A stretch of DNA of 64,000 nt from Archegozetes longisetosus. Taxonomy: Eukaryota > Arthropoda > Arachnida > Sarcoptiformes > Trhypochthoniidae. The DNA lies in the NCBI GenBank assembly GCA_018873245.2, contig JAEMBT020000003.1:8203843-8267842 (forward strand), given 5' to 3'. The position numbers and the translations under genes are program-made. Shown piece after piece: positions 10,771 to 23,736 of this stretch. The notes under the pieces were generated by a model that worked only from the letters and a program-made list of their open reading frames with translations, was not told the DNA's origin and did no database searches. The first letter of the stretch is position 1; the number at the start of each line of letters is the position of its first letter.

Positions 10771-11586
10771 AATTTTCAAATTTATCTTTCGGATTTTGAG
10801 GAGCAGAAGGACTTTGGCCTTGATTCCAATTGATATCGAGACCATTGGGAATAGATGTGCATTTGCGTAGTGTTGGATTATGTTTATTAATGCGTCCATT
10901 TATCAAGTTTATACACCTGTCTGACCCAAATGAATCGTTTCTGCTCTTTAATACATTATTTATATTGAAAATATCAAATCGCTTTCGAGGTTTCTCTACA
11001 GCTCCTTCATTTGCTACCATTGAGATATCATTAGGAAGAGAGACACACTTTTCACGGTCTTCGGCAATCATTTCAGTCATAGTTGTGTACTCGCAATGTA
11101 AATGATCTCTGAGTAATGCTAACTTTTGGAATGTTCGAGACTTGACTTCATCACTCATATAGTAATCGTATATATCTTTATATCGTTGATAATGGTCTTT
11201 TTCGTAAACTCCATTATCGATAACCCTTTGGATTTGTTTGAGAAATCGAATTAAGCATAAATATGCCTTTTCATGATTGGCAACTGTCATATGCCGCTCG
11301 GCTTCAATGTAGTTCTCAATCGCATAATTGATTGTAACTCTAGTGACATATTTATAGTTTTACTACTTAGCAATGCATTGTTAAAAGGCTCTCATATAAC
11401 CAATTGAGCTTTCGCTTTATTTCAAACTTACTCTTTAGGCGAACTTCTTTCATCACTTATTGAGACATCACTCGATAGATCTGTTTTGTGAATACTTGTG
11501 CTACTTGAAATTTCTTCTTCGTTGACCAAATCATCGAGTTGTCTAACAGATTTAGCTAAATAAAACTTATCAATTTTATGTGACAT
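10742..11586 (-). CDS. USP8 N-terminal-domain-only paralogue
   Basis: Two exons: 11586-11432 and 11339-10742, joined across a 92-bp intron (gtaagt...ctag), giving 250 aa. The start MSHKIDKFYLAKSVRQLDDL parallels the USP8 start in this window (MPSVNKVKDIYMAKSLEQL) and human KELYLSSSLKDL. Exon 2 opens with a helix pair ending NHEKAYLCLIRFLK, equivalent to DEERAYVLFYRF. In both genes the intron falls at the same place in the domain and in the same phase (2). No rhodanese, JAMM or USP catalytic motif follows; the rest is polar and disordered. It lies on the same strand as USP8, 1.6 kb upstream, so a partial tandem duplication is likely. A degenerate AMSH (STAMBP) is the alternative, since AMSH has the same N-terminal fold. 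It could act as a dimerisation partner of ESCRT-linked deubiquitinases (inference). Confidence 0.7.
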
Positions 11587-13863
11587 TCTGTCCTGTTTGG
11601 GCGTTCAGTCGTTAAATAAGGCAAAAGTTATAAGAATAATATTTTGGTTCAATTATCTATACTGTTATTATAATCTCATCAAATGTTACAAATATAAAAA
11701 CCGATATATCAAAGTTTACTATTATTTATTATGCCAATATCTTATCTCATGAATATTGTTATTCGAGTTTAAACCATTGACTTCAATAACAATAAGACCA
11801 TAGTTTTAATGATAATAAGATCGCGATAATCAATATTTTGGCAACTGCTTCATCAGATCAGACCTGAAGGATTAGGGGTTGAGTTAAAAAGAATCTTAAA
11901 AGAAAATAAGTTTTCCAGTGTGATCGACCATTAATTACTGGTTATACAGCAAGTCTTTTCTACCGACTTGATCGCAACATGCAAGAAAGAAATTATCAAT
12001 TTCTTAGTTATAAATAAATTTAATATCTCAATAGTTGAATCAATATTTCAATTATTCATACAGAATGAATGAAAATTATATAGCTCTAGGCGGAAGCATT
12101 TTCCAAATTAATATAGTTAGGAAATATGCAACACATAACTTCTTAAAATTTCAAACGTCCATTCAAGTTTAGACGTAAGAAAATTGAAAGAGTTTTCCAA
12201 TATAAAATGCAAACTTCATCATTAATCTTACAGATTAGTATTAAAGAAGTGGAAAAATCGTACAGGATTGCACCTTTTTAAGTAGAAGATTAATTTTTTT
12301 CTGGAAACAATTATGCTATCAAAGTGAAACTTTCAGATGTGATTCACAAGTCAAAACTAGTTTTACATGGAATACAATTACGGAAAAGTATATATTGATG
12401 TGGATCTAATTCAGTGCAAAAATAGCTGATTTAATAAATGCATATTTGAATATTTAGGTGTAGTTTTCGTTTCCGAACTACTAGTCGCAACTGATGAGGC
12501 TTGACTGAAGAATAACTTTGATTTTGAACGGGCAATTAACCAGCAAACTGTTCATGTGAAACAGTGATGGAATTGTTGCAGTAAATAAGAGCTCAACTCA
12601 CACTAAAGCAAACTTTCCACGATAAATCGCTTTGCATTTCATACTAGACTTGATTGTCTATAAAGCTTAATCTTAATTACGGATTTAAAGACTGTTTTCG
12701 CCCGCTTTAACTCGAACTGCAGTCCATAACAGAACGAAGATTAGTGTAAGGCTAAACTCGATTATTGTATTGGTCTTGTGTTATGAGTGGTTTTGATCAA
12801 TAGAATAACAGATCTATAAAGGATGTATCGGTTTTTTTCCCTAAAACCGCAATTTTCAGAGTTTAAAGCCTATTGATTTCTAAATGTTTAATTTGACCAA
12901 GTTTTAACCAAATCACAGAAGCCTGTATTAGTCAGTACGTCAAACAAGAAATGTGTGATTGATTTCTTTGGGTGCGCTCATGAGCTCATCTTTTCTATAA
13001 AGTTGTGAAAATAGATTAGGAACCAAATTACAAGTAGTATTTCCTGCAGAGGAGAGCATCACTTATTGAGAGATGCATTATATGGAAAATTGTATCATTT
13101 TGTAGAATGTTTTGTCGGATACAAAGGTTTGCTTTAAAGTTGACATTAAGCCTAAGCCTATCAGGAACGGGTATCTTTTTGACTCTTTGTGTATTGATTA
13201 CTGGTGGCAAAGGCAAACATAGTTGGTGTTCTATTCTAACTGGTGTATTATGTTCTCTATATATGTATTATATGCTAAACCAACAAAATTTAGCCTTTTT
13301 TCATAAGTACAATGGTAGTGATGATAGGAAGACGATGTGATTGTAAGTGGGATGGCTACAGATTTTGGCACAACTTCAAAGCCACTCAATCTTCTTCTTT
13401 AGCTAGAAATACAGTATCTTCCACTCAGTGCATACATCGCGGTCTCAGTTCTGCTAAGTCCCATCTCTAATGGTAATTTAATATGAGATAGGACCCTATA
13501 GCACTAAGCCACAGATATGCATACGACCGTTCATTTGAGAATCAGTACAAACTTGTATATAGTGTTGAGTTTATGAGCAAATTTCACAAAACGATCGCAA
13601 TATCGAATGTAATGCAGCTATAATTCACAATACATGGCCTTTCATTAATATTCAGTCGCATTTGAAAGATAGCGATGTTAGGGCAGCATTTGATGATAAT
13701 GCATGTGATGCACATGAGGCACACATACCAACATTGTCTATGGGTTACTCCCACTTCAAACTTGAAAATAGATGATAGGAAGGATGAAATATATTAACGG
13801 ATACACTGTAAGCATTGAGACATCCATTTGACACAAAAATAATAATAAATTTGACTCATTAAA
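11587..13863. other. Intergenic, no convincing gene
   Basis: No homology was recognised. A plus-strand ATG frame at 13107-13340 (77 aa, two hydrophobic stretches) is open but looks like a chance ORF. A small hairpin lies at about 13457-13493: GTCCCATCTC pairs with GAGATAGGAC at 9 of 10 positions across an AT-rich loop. Confidence 0.4.
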
Positions 13864-16032
13864 TCACATTTCAAGTGAACGTTTAAGCGCATCGCCAATC
13901 GATTCATATGTAGAATCATTAGAGAGAATAATTTCAACGATTTCATCAAATGTCGGCCTATTTTTAGGGTCATAAGACCAACACAAAGAGATTAATGCAT
14001 AAACACTATCACTACACTTAATAGGCTTTGATAATCGTTTTCCTTCTTCAATGAATTTAATGACTTGCAAGCCATCGACCTCATGGCCATAAGGCTGCTC
14101 ACCAAAACTATACATTTCCCAAAGAACTACACCATAAGACCAAACATCGCTCGCGTGTGTGAATTTACCGAAGTTGATAGATTCGGGTGCGTACCACTTG
14201 AGAGGCCAGCGGCCTTTATTCGAAGCTTTATAATAATCCGTATCTCCTTTGAGAGTACGCGATAGACCGAAATCGCTTATCTTGATCTGTTGCATAGACA
14301 TAAGCAATACATTTCTGGCTGCAAGATCGCGATGAACTAAATGTTTGCTCTGCAAAAAACTCATTCCTGTAGCGATCTGCGCGGACCAGAGAGCGATATC
14401 ACGAGATACATCGACTTCGTTGGGGTGATCAATCAAAAAGTCCAACAAACTACCCATTGAAGCTAGCTCTTGAACTATCATCAATGGAGGACCAATACAC
14501 ACACCTAATAATTTGATAATGAACGGGTGTTCCAAACTTTTCAACACCTCAGCCTCAGTTTGAAAGTTAATTTGTTCGTCTTGCTTCCTTAATATTTTAA
14601 TGGCAACTGAAGCTCTCCTACTGCTAGTTTGCTTCCAAATGCCTCTCAATACATCCCCATATTCTCCTTTGCCAATCAAGTTGGCAATTTCCAGTTTGTT
14701 ATTGTCAATAAATAATATCGATTCCGCGTCCTCATTAGCGTTATTTTTACCATATCCATCCAAATGATTATTTTTTGTTTTGGATACATTGAGCATATTT
14801 AAATTGGCATACAACAAAATCGGAAAAATCAGCTTAGATGGGAGTCCGTCACTGTTCTTTAAGTGATAACTTATGAGACATTCTAAAGATGGCCAAAGAG
14901 GACCGCTATCGATAAAATAGTAAGTGTCATTATTGGTTATTTGGAAGTTATAGACACGTGAATTGGCGACCATAGAGAGAACATAGTTGCTGTTGTGCTT
15001 GTTTTTGCTTTTCCTGACTACGAACATGCCGTCTTTCATGCCTAACTTTTCAAATAATCTGTTGGCCTCATACCTACTCATTGACTGATCGCAAAGCCAT
15101 TGATTTCTTGGCGGACAATTATCAGCAGGTCGATCAGCGTACAAGTCAAATAATTTTTTACACTCCAAGTGATTCATTCTTTGGGCAATATCTCTAGGAG
15201 TTTCATTGAAAGAGTCACGCGGACGAAGGGCTGCACCAGAATCGAGCAAAACTGTGATAACTTGAGAGCGTCCCAAAAAGGCTGCCAAATGTAGTGCAAC
15301 CCATCCGTTATCAATTTTTCGACAATGAGTGCTGGCCTTTCCTTCAACTAACAACAATTTTGCAGCGTTAGGTTTATTAAATTTTGCGCAATAGTGCAAG
15401 GCAGTCATGGATTGAGAATCTCTAGCGTTCACATTAATTCCAGCTTTGATTAGCTGAGACAGAATCTCAAGTTTGTTATCATCGAGAACCTGAACAGCTA
15501 TGTGTACAGCTGTTTGTCCACTTTCATTCTTGGCATCAAGATTATGCCGATTGGTTGCCCTCAACAGTTCAAAGACCACTGTTTGATCAGCATAAGTGAT
15601 GGCTCGATGGAGTAAATTAGTTCTTCCGTGCCGTCTTGTTTCTGGAGGTGGATTCTCACAACAGCAATGATTTCTAAGAATAATGACACTATCATTTGTG
15701 TCACTTAACTCTCTGTAGTGCTTTAAAAGCATATCGAGACCATGAATTACGATTCCATTGTCAATACTAAAGAATGGATCGTCGCCTATCTTTCGAATCT
15801 GGTAGTGGGCTATTGAACCACTCCCGAGCACTACACTTAACACATAATCTCCGGCTGAGGAAACACTATCTCTAACTAAGTATAATCCTTCAGATGAGCC
15901 GTTTTTGATTAAAATATTCTCCGCTTCACTTCGATTAATCGCACCGAAATACCAATCATTCTGACTGCCCAACAATGAGCCATCGTTGGTAACATTTTCT
16001 ATTGAATGGCTTGCTTTGAATTCTTGCTCCAT
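13864..16032 (-). CDS. Shark: Tyrosine-protein kinase Shark
   Basis: A single open exon of 722 aa. The open frame extends upstream of ATG 16032 but only to non-ATG codons; this ATG has A at -3 and G at +4. Domain order: SH2 (about 27-116, phosphotyrosine-binding Arg in YLVRDS); ankyrin repeats (about 136-300: TNLLHRAI, GQTAVHIAV, MTALHYCA, WVALHLAA); second SH2 (about 313-406, FVVRKS, WPSLECL); kinase (about 446-706) with GKGEYGDV, AIK lysine, HRDLAARN, DFGLSR, KWYAPES. The SH2-ankyrin-SH2-kinase layout is diagnostic of Shark/HTK16. In Drosophila, Shark acts with the Draper engulfment receptor (ITAM binding) and in dorsal closure. Here the linker between second SH2 and kinase is only about 40 residues, far shorter than the fly's. 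All catalytic residues are present, so it should be active. Confidence 0.95.
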   Translation of the reverse strand: MEQEFKASHSIENVTNDGSLLGSQNDWYFGAINRSEAENILIKNGSSEGLYLVRDSVSSAGDYVLSVVLGSGSIAHYQIRKIGDDPFFSIDNGIVIHGLDMLLKHYRELSDTNDSVIILRNHCCCENPPPETRRHGRTNLLHRAITYADQTVVFELLRATNRHNLDAKNESGQTAVHIAVQVLDDNKLEILSQLIKAGINVNARDSQSMTALHYCAKFNKPNAAKLLLVEGKASTHCRKIDNGWVALHLAAFLGRSQVITVLLDSGAALRPRDSFNETPRDIAQRMNHLECKKLFDLYADRPADNCPPRNQWLCDQSMSRYEANRLFEKLGMKDGMFVVRKSKNKHNSNYVLSMVANSRVYNFQITNNDTYYFIDSGPLWPSLECLISYHLKNSDGLPSKLIFPILLYANLNMLNVSKTKNNHLDGYGKNNANEDAESILFIDNNKLEIANLIGKGEYGDVLRGIWKQTSSRRASVAIKILRKQDEQINFQTEAEVLKSLEHPFIIKLLGVCIGPPLMIVQELASMGSLLDFLIDHPNEVDVSRDIALWSAQIATGMSFLQSKHLVHRDLAARNVLLMSMQQIKISDFGLSRTLKGDTDYYKASNKGRWPLKWYAPESINFGKFTHASDVWSYGVVLWEMYSFGEQPYGHEVDGLQVIKFIEEGKRLSKPIKCSDSVYALISLCWSYDPKNRPTFDEIVEIILSNDSTYESIGDALKRSLEM

Positions 16033-18783
16033 ATTTGCTTTGACTCTAATGTGTTTTATAAAAAAAGTTTCATAAAAAGTTTGTTCAGTACAGCTAAAGA
16101 GAATTTTGTCTCTAATGATAAAAGTGTGACTCAATTAAAAAAGTTGGATAAAGTTTAAGATTTATCATTCGTGTTAAGATTTCAATTCTGACAATGAGGT
16201 TCGTTATGCACTGTTTTATTCTTCATGACTGCGAACCAAATAGCTTTGTTATAAGCAAAATATAATTATTTGTGTTGACATTTTCTGATTATAGTGTATG
16301 TCGTTTTAATCATTGTTATCATTATTATCAAAAAAATAGTCAATCAAGAACTAATCGCAGACATAAAGCGAAATTAAACTGAGCGCTATTTGTAAAAAGT
16401 AGAGAAAAATAATTGTATAGTATGTCTTAGTTTTAGAGAGAAGTGCTACATTCAATCCTCAATATAAGCTTCTCAACAGAATAATTACTGGCAATTGTGC
16501 ATCTAATTAATTTTGGCTACAGTGGTTCTTAATTTTAACAACTCATCGATGTATTTGGTTGGTCAGCAATCTAAAGTCCTATCTCCAAAGTTAATTAAGT
16601 GAGAGGTAGCACTTTGGAGTGCTAACCGGACAATTCAATTTAGAAGTTAGTCGTTAAAGCATAAAACGAAACGGTCTAAAAAATTCAAACTAATTAATTG
16701 AAATGATCGCAAAATTGTATGAATAGCTTACACGTAAAGCAAGAGAACGATTGAATGTGCTTTAAATAATAGATGAAATAGAGAGTCAAGTATATAGTAA
16801 TAGAATGGGTATTAAGACAAGTGGGTTCAAATATAGATATTCTCAAGATTGAAATATACATATTTGGAGGATTGTATAAAATATATTGTATAGAATGTTG
16901 ATATTATTGAGAATAGCCTATAGGGAGAAATAGAAGAGAATTAGAAAGAGGAGAGAGCGAGTAAAGCATGCTTTAATGCTATCGCATAATGTCGCGCCAG
17001 TGATTTATTTTGAAAAATTAGCTCCGATAACACACCAGCTATTGTTTGGGCTAAGAAAGGATGAACAACGATATGAATTAATCACAATGAATCTCATTAT
17101 AGAAATTATAACCAGGAATCACAATGACTGCGATGATGATGATGTGCGCTAATAGAATACTTATATATAAACTTTACATATATTTGTGTGCGAGTCAAAA
17201 GTGTATGAGTTTGTATGTTATTTATATAGAATTAGACGATAGCAGTTCACCAGAAAAATAATAAGTACCGAATATAAAGTTAGATGTGAGGCAAATGTAG
17301 GGGAAATCGAGTTAAGAGAATGAGAGGAACATGGATTGAGGATCGGCTGGCAAAATACCCATTCAAATTAACTTAACGCTACAAAAAACCTCTCATTCTC
17401 TTTATCTATAATTTCGACCTCTCCTAACACTTTCAGTTGTCTGCCTTAATGAAAATGTTGCAAACCCTTAAATAACTCATAAAGAAAGTGAATAGTGTAA
17501 CACTTTAAAAGATACCCGGTTGGCAGTTTGCGCTACATTATGTTTAATTGTCATTTACTGTAAAATAGCATCATTTGTTATATCAAAAGTAACTACTTTC
17601 ATGTTTAGAACTTCATTGCACAATACAATCATATACAAGATAAACAAATATTTCAACTTATTAACTTTAACTTATGAATTACATGTAATAATTAGACTAA
17701 TGAAAAGTAATCGTGTTATGATTCGGTATGACAATTTAACAATATATTCATTCTGATTGTCAGTGTGTGCTTTTCTTTAGGATTCCTTTCTGAAAAGTTT
17801 TCACTTTAAAATTCACTTAAGATTTCATAAAAAGCATCGGGCACTGACAGTAAGGATCAGTTTGCCGTAGAATTGCGACTCAGTACTATTTGAGTAATTA
17901 ATGAACGGAGCATTGAATACTCCTAAAAAGTTGAAAATTCATACCTCTTATACTTGAAATGCTACCCTTTTAGAATTGTAATTTAAAGCTATGACTTTTT
18001 CATCTTATTTCATCAAAAGCTACAAAATAATCATTTTTTATACAAGAATGAAGTGGGAGTCAATTTTGTTGAACACTAGAATTTATATCCAATTTAAGTG
18101 TTTTCAACTGTTCGAGCTTCGTCTTGAGATTTCAATCTCTATCTATCATTTGAACATTTTTTCCTTACTTCTCATCTAAACCTAATCAAAATACTTTTAC
18201 TTGCATTCAAATTGATTTTAGATGCAACTGTAGATCATTTTGGTTTAAGTGACGAGAATAATTGCTAAACAGAAAAATGGAAAGTATTTAAGGTTGACCA
18301 AAAATGGGATAATAAGAATTACAAGCTAGTGTTCAGAAGGTCTAGAACTAATCTAACACATTCAAGTGATATAATACATCCTACGGTCATTCATTGCTAT
18401 TTAATACGATAGTTCTAATGAAATAATTTAATATACAAAAACAATAAAGTATTGCTGGGCTCCTCAAACAATTTCACTTTAACACTACATCAATTCAGTA
18501 ATAAAAGAACTTTGTCTGAAATAATTCTTATAGCTATTCCTTTTCTCGTTCTGTTGTTTGTAGAGAACAATAAACAGACTTGTTTTGCATTTGTTTGTGA
18601 GAATATAATTTCAACTCACAATTCTTTAAAGCTTTTATAGTAAAGTTATAGCAAACCATTATTATTATTATTATTTTACATACATCCCTAGTTTATTACT
18701 AGTTTTATGCAGAACTTATCTCTCATAAACCAATTTTGATTGTGTATACAAGCATTCATTCATTTTATTTCATTGAAAACCTA

Positions 18784-18787
<4 letters not shown>

Positions 18788-18829
<42 letters not shown>
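18788..18829. repeat. (GA)21 microsatellite
   Basis: An uninterrupted GA dinucleotide array of 42 bp in the Shark-Onecut intergenic region. Confidence 0.95.
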
Positions 18830-18832
<3 letters not shown>

Positions 18833-21710
18833 AATACAAAATAATAAAAATAGTGTTAGACTAGATATTGTGCTGATCTAATCGAATAATTTTCACAACA
18901 CAGATAAACAGCTGCAAAAGTGGCATTAAGCGATAGCTGCAATGCAAAAATATATTTGCGACGTATAAACCCATGTATATTCACGTAGCTTTGCATGAAA
19001 TAGCCTAAAATGTTTGTGCTTGTATACCATGTATGCCTCACTCCCGACCACCTGCGCTCAACTTCACTAGAGCTCAATCACAAAGTACCGATCCTACATT
19101 CATCAGCACTAATACTAACTCTAACTCGTAAGACATTATGAACTGAACTATTCGCGACTAAATGTAAAATTCTCAAGTTTTTTCTTCTCTTTCTCTTTTC
19201 ACGCTTTGTGGACGAAACATTGTTTGCTCAGTATATATTTGGTTTGATATAATTAAGTTTCGCCCACTTCCAAGTTTACAAATCAAAATATGAAGCGAAC
19301 AGTTTTAAAAATAAAAACTTTCTATTATTTAGTGTATGTCTGAAAGATAGAATTGAAAGTTTAGATAATATCCTATTATTAATGAGGAAGAGATAAACTT
19401 TTGTAAGTCATTTCTACAGAATAGCAGTTTATTGTGTAAGAAAGTAGCATTTAAGGCGTCCAAATCAATGCAGCAAACACATAATGGACAATGAACTTGA
19501 AAAGATGAATGTAATTTATTGCATCATAAAAGTGAGATTAGCATATAGTGTACTAGATATCGCATTATTTAACATTATTACAGTCAGTATCAAAAACATT
19601 GACATCAACTACTATTGTAGAAGCTCATCGACAATATAACAGCCTTTTATATACTGTTCGGTCCATTTGTAAACTTATAAATTTGATTCCGAAAAGGTGT
19701 TATCATTTGCATAAAATCAAGTTAAAGTCAGAAATTTGAACTAATATTGAGCTAATTATGCAAATTCAAATGAATTATAACTTATTGAGAGAGAGTTATT
19801 GCTGATGAATGGAATAGAAATAAAGTGTGTTATTATTTTTTAGAGTGAGTTGAAGTAACCCGTAGTAACCAAACGTTTAACGTTTACATTGGAATGGGTG
19901 AACAAGAGAAAGAGAAGATATAGACCACCATGACTACTAGCACACCAGCAGAACTGTTGGCAGTGCCAGTGCCAGTGCCAGGAGCTGCTTAATTATAAAG
20001 GCACGTTTGGCACGAGTGTTGCATATACGAGTTGTACTATAGTAACTCATGTCTATACGTTTCATACCATATAACACACTCGACGCACTATTTTTGCCTC
20101 TCAACAACTATTATAGTTCTGAGCAATACCGTAAAGTATAGTACATTAGGTTGAATGAAAGAACCAACTGAATTGACGCACAATACACAACTGTATAAAA
20201 CAAAAAACTGCTAACTTTTTCTCCTACTCACTTGTGATGTATTTCCACTGCTTTCCTTTTCTCTCTATTCGACTGTTTCATCAAATTTTCTCTTATTTGC
20301 TAAAACCAAAGTACAAACGAAACTAAAGTTTATGCGACTTAATAAAAATCCATCGACAAAAGAAATGTAATAACTTAGTGAACAATAATAGTTTTGTCGG
20401 TCTTAATACTACTATTATTAGGAGAATGGATGAATCAATTTCATTAGATATTAATTGATTGATTGATCTGAAATTAATCGAGATCTAAATGTTTGTCCTC
20501 AATTCGACATAAGGTGACATTGAAACCGTTTGCAAAACTTTTAGATCCATACAAATGTTACCTAATTCAATAGAATTGAAGCACTACTATTTATCAGCTA
20601 CAAACTTCTTATTTACAGTTTCTAAATGTATGTAAAAATACTCGAGTAAAACTCATTCAAATGATGAGTGTTGTAGGAAAATGACTTTCAGAAATTGAAA
20701 ACCAGAATTATCGCGAACTATAATTAAATATCCGTTGAAGCATAAGCTAAGATATGATTTAGTTAGACAAAAGTCAAAATTGTAAGAAGTGAAAAGAGCT
20801 GCAAGACATGCATAAAACGTTGTAAGCTAAAGAACTTAAATTGCAACTGAACTAATGTATTCAGAAAATAGTAAACTGTTTATAAGTGTTTACTTTTCTA
20901 AACTGATTGTTCCACATATAATATTTTTCCTAGAGTTCATACAATCTATTTCTATGGACACCTCAAAGTTAAGAGGCTTTCTTTTTTACGTTAACACACT
21001 TTTTAATTATTTCTTAGAACTTAAACCACTTTGTGAGAAGTCGAAAGACTTAATAATTCTTTGAAATTAATGTAGGCGTCAAAGGCTTGACGTATTAGAT
21101 GAAGATTTAGAAATTATATGAAAGTTACGTGTTTTCAAAATCTGTCCGCATTCAAATGAAGTGTATAAAACTTTTGCTGACAATTATACAAATGATTTGC
21201 TATGAGGACAATAGCTGAAACAAACTTTATTGTCAGCTACACCTTCAAGCAAAGATCTGCAGTAACTGTAAGATAAATAATATCAGCTGTAGTGGCGGTC
21301 GAGGTATTGCACAAGATATTTATTTTTTGTTTTCAATGGTAAGAGTGAACTTATCAGTTGAGCCTTCTATCAGACTATGAACAGGCAGTTGGTGAGCATG
21401 ACTGCAACTGAATTGCACTCACAATTATTTATCGATTTCATGATCAGATTTATTGGAAATTCGTCTGCAAAAGCAAAATTACATGTGAGTGATGTCAGAC
21501 CATTAAGAGTGTGCTGCAAAAGTGGTAATTCTATGGGACAACCACATTCTCATGCATATAAAACAATTGAAACCGAATCATATAAAACAGCCACTCATTC
21601 AAGTGTCAAAAGAGGACATTTTGTTTAAGCTTCTCATAGGATAGAAAAAGACTGCGTTCGAAACAACAACAAAGCCATAGTACAGCCGAAAAGATGGTAG
21701 AATTACATAA

Positions 21711-21750
21711 AGAAAAGAGAGAGATAGAGAGAGAGAGAAAGATAGCAACA
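21711..21750. promoter_or_regulatory. GAGA-rich element upstream of Onecut
   Basis: A cluster of GAGAG motifs (AAGAGAGAGATAGAGAGAGAG) lies about 370-400 bp upstream of the Onecut start codon. In arthropods GAGAG is the binding core of GAGA factor/CLAMP-type proteins at promoters and Polycomb elements. The role here is inferred from position and motif only. Confidence 0.35.
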
Positions 21751-22115
21751 GAGAGCATGCGTTGGAGAGTGTGTAGAGTTGTGTTCGAGTGAGGTAGATA
21801 GGAGTAGCAAAAGAATGGCAAAGAGCACATGAAACACACTCAACTCCATAGAGTCTAATGCAAGCTATCGATACTTTCGTGCTATTGAGTTGGTGCACAT
21901 CCTCCTCCTTCTTATGCACTTGTGATGGTGCAAAATGGCGAGTGTGGACTACAATCGCAGGTTGTGTTAGTTCCCACTGCTTCGATAGATTGTCTTTTGC
22001 CACGAAAAACCCTTTTCAACGATCGTTAAATTCCATCGACAGAAAAACGAGGAGTGTTTAGGTGTCATAAGGGAAGCGTTCAATGCATTTTGATTGCCAT
22101 TGAAACGCGCAAATC

Positions 22116-23736
22116 ATGGAAAACATGGGCGAGTTGGCCGACCAGCAAATGGGCGGTGGCAGCAATGCTGAAGAGAATAATAGTGAGTCGAGTGGTGTCC
22201 CAACAGTTGATAACGTTGAAGCTGTCGAGTCAGTCGACAGTGTTGGCAGTGGTGTCGAACCGCCTGAGTTATTGCCAGCCCATGAAATTGCTTCAGAAAT
22301 AGCTGCCTCTAGACCTGAATCAACTGAACCTGACGTCGACGAAGTCGACGAAGAAGTTGATAATTGTGAACAAGACGTTTCAGACGTAGTAACAGTTCCG
22401 GTGTCGAGCGGTATGATTGACGCCACGGACTTTCGCGGTGTCTTATCAGAGCCTACTTATCAAACACTTAATGGCCGAATGACACCTCCGGGCTTTTCGA
22501 CTTCGAGTTCTTACGCAACTTTGACTCCATTACAGCCTTTGCCCCCCATTTCGACAATGTCTGACAAATTCACTCATCACTACGGCCATCACGGAAACGG
22601 TGGCTTCACTTTAATGCATATGCAAAACGCCGCCACTTTAGGCATGAATACAAATCAGTATCAATACGACAAATTGGGGACTGCTATGGCAGCTGCGGGT
22701 ATGAACATGTCACCAACTCTTGGTGTCACTCAAGGACACCATCATCATCATCACCATCACGTGACCGCCGCTGCTATGATCAACACGAATGGTGGTATTC
22801 ATTCACATTCGAGTGGGATTCCATCACCTCCATACCCATCGAATGGATTACATTCACCCGACAAGAGTCTGTCACCAACCAATGGTTACGACTACACCTT
22901 AAGACAAGGATCACCTCAGAGTCCATCATCTGTTAATTTACATTCTCCGACATCATTAATGCCAGCTTTGAATGGTCTGCCAACGAGTCCCCCGTCGAGT
23001 CAGATCCCTTCGCCACCACCGCCGGTGTCATCGATGAGCACAAGTGGTGTTCCGATAACAGTAAGTGGTGTTCTCACTTCAGTCACTGCACCTCAACAAC
23101 AATCTCACGTTACACATCACGTTAAGGTCGCGACCACTTTAACCGCTGCACCGCAACCAATCACAGTCTTACAAGCAGTCACGCCAACCCCGGCCGCAAT
23201 CGCACCGACGGCACAAACAGTTACTATAGTCCAGGCTGCAACTGCTGGAGTTAGTAATTTAGCCACAACTATAGTCTCTACGCCTGTCGCTGTAGTCACT
23301 ACGGCTAATGCTGTTCATCATCAACAGCAACAACAACTCAATACTATTAAACAACAGCACCAGCAGCAGCAACAACAACAACAACAACAACAGCAACAAA
23401 TCGTAAACATTGGTTCTGGTGGTGGCAACGGCTCAAAGCAACCAAACTCAATAACACAGACCTCGTCGTCGGCATCGAATAACGGAGCAGACGATATCGA
23501 AGAAATTAACACAAAAGACTTGGCACAAAGGATTAGTGCAGAACTGAAACGATACAGCATTCCTCAAGCAATCTTTGCACAACGGGTTTTGTGTCGATCA
23601 CAAGGAACTCTGTCTGATCTGCTCCGCAACCCCAAGCCCTGGAGCAAACTTAAGTCCGGACGCGAAACATTCCGACGAATGCAGAAGTGGTTGGAAGAAC
23701 CGGAATTCCAGCGAATGTCAGCTCTACGACTAGCAG
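22116..23736 (+). CDS. onecut: Onecut first coding exon (STD box, CUT domain)
   Basis: 540 complete codons plus one base. It ends RMSALRLA-G at a gtagga donor, exactly where vertebrate ONECUT genes split between CUT domain and homeodomain exons. Without splicing the frame stays open for about 54 more codons to 23900, so a CUT-only read-through product is possible but unsupported by homology. Confidence 0.95.

Larger units (their letters stand above)
16033..22115. other. Six-kb intergenic region between Shark and Onecut
   Basis: No protein-coding gene was recognised. Contents noted: a (GA)21 array at 18788-18829; a short (CAGTGC)3-like tandem near 19961-19980; a TATAAAA-containing stretch near 21558; and GA-rich DNA at 21711-21750. 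The Onecut promoter and 5' UTR, possibly with untranslated exons, should be in the right half. Several 60-130-codon frames here overlap each other on both strands and look non-coding. Confidence 0.5.

Noticed and set aside
13107..13340. 77-aa plus-strand frame with two hydrophobic stretches
   Set aside because: ATG start present but no homology, and an overlapping minus frame is equally open; too weak to call.
16033..16134. N-terminal extension of Shark upstream of ATG 16032
   Set aside because: The open frame upstream begins only at a TTG and has no ATG, so it is probably 5' UTR.
21599..22003. 134-aa minus-strand frame upstream of Onecut
   Set aside because: Crosses GA-rich DNA (giving a Leu/Ser run) and lies in the expected Onecut 5' UTR/promoter; a second minus frame overlaps it.
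22058..22426. 122-aa minus-strand frame opposite the Onecut start
   Set aside because: Ser/Thr-rich shadow of the real plus-strand coding exon.
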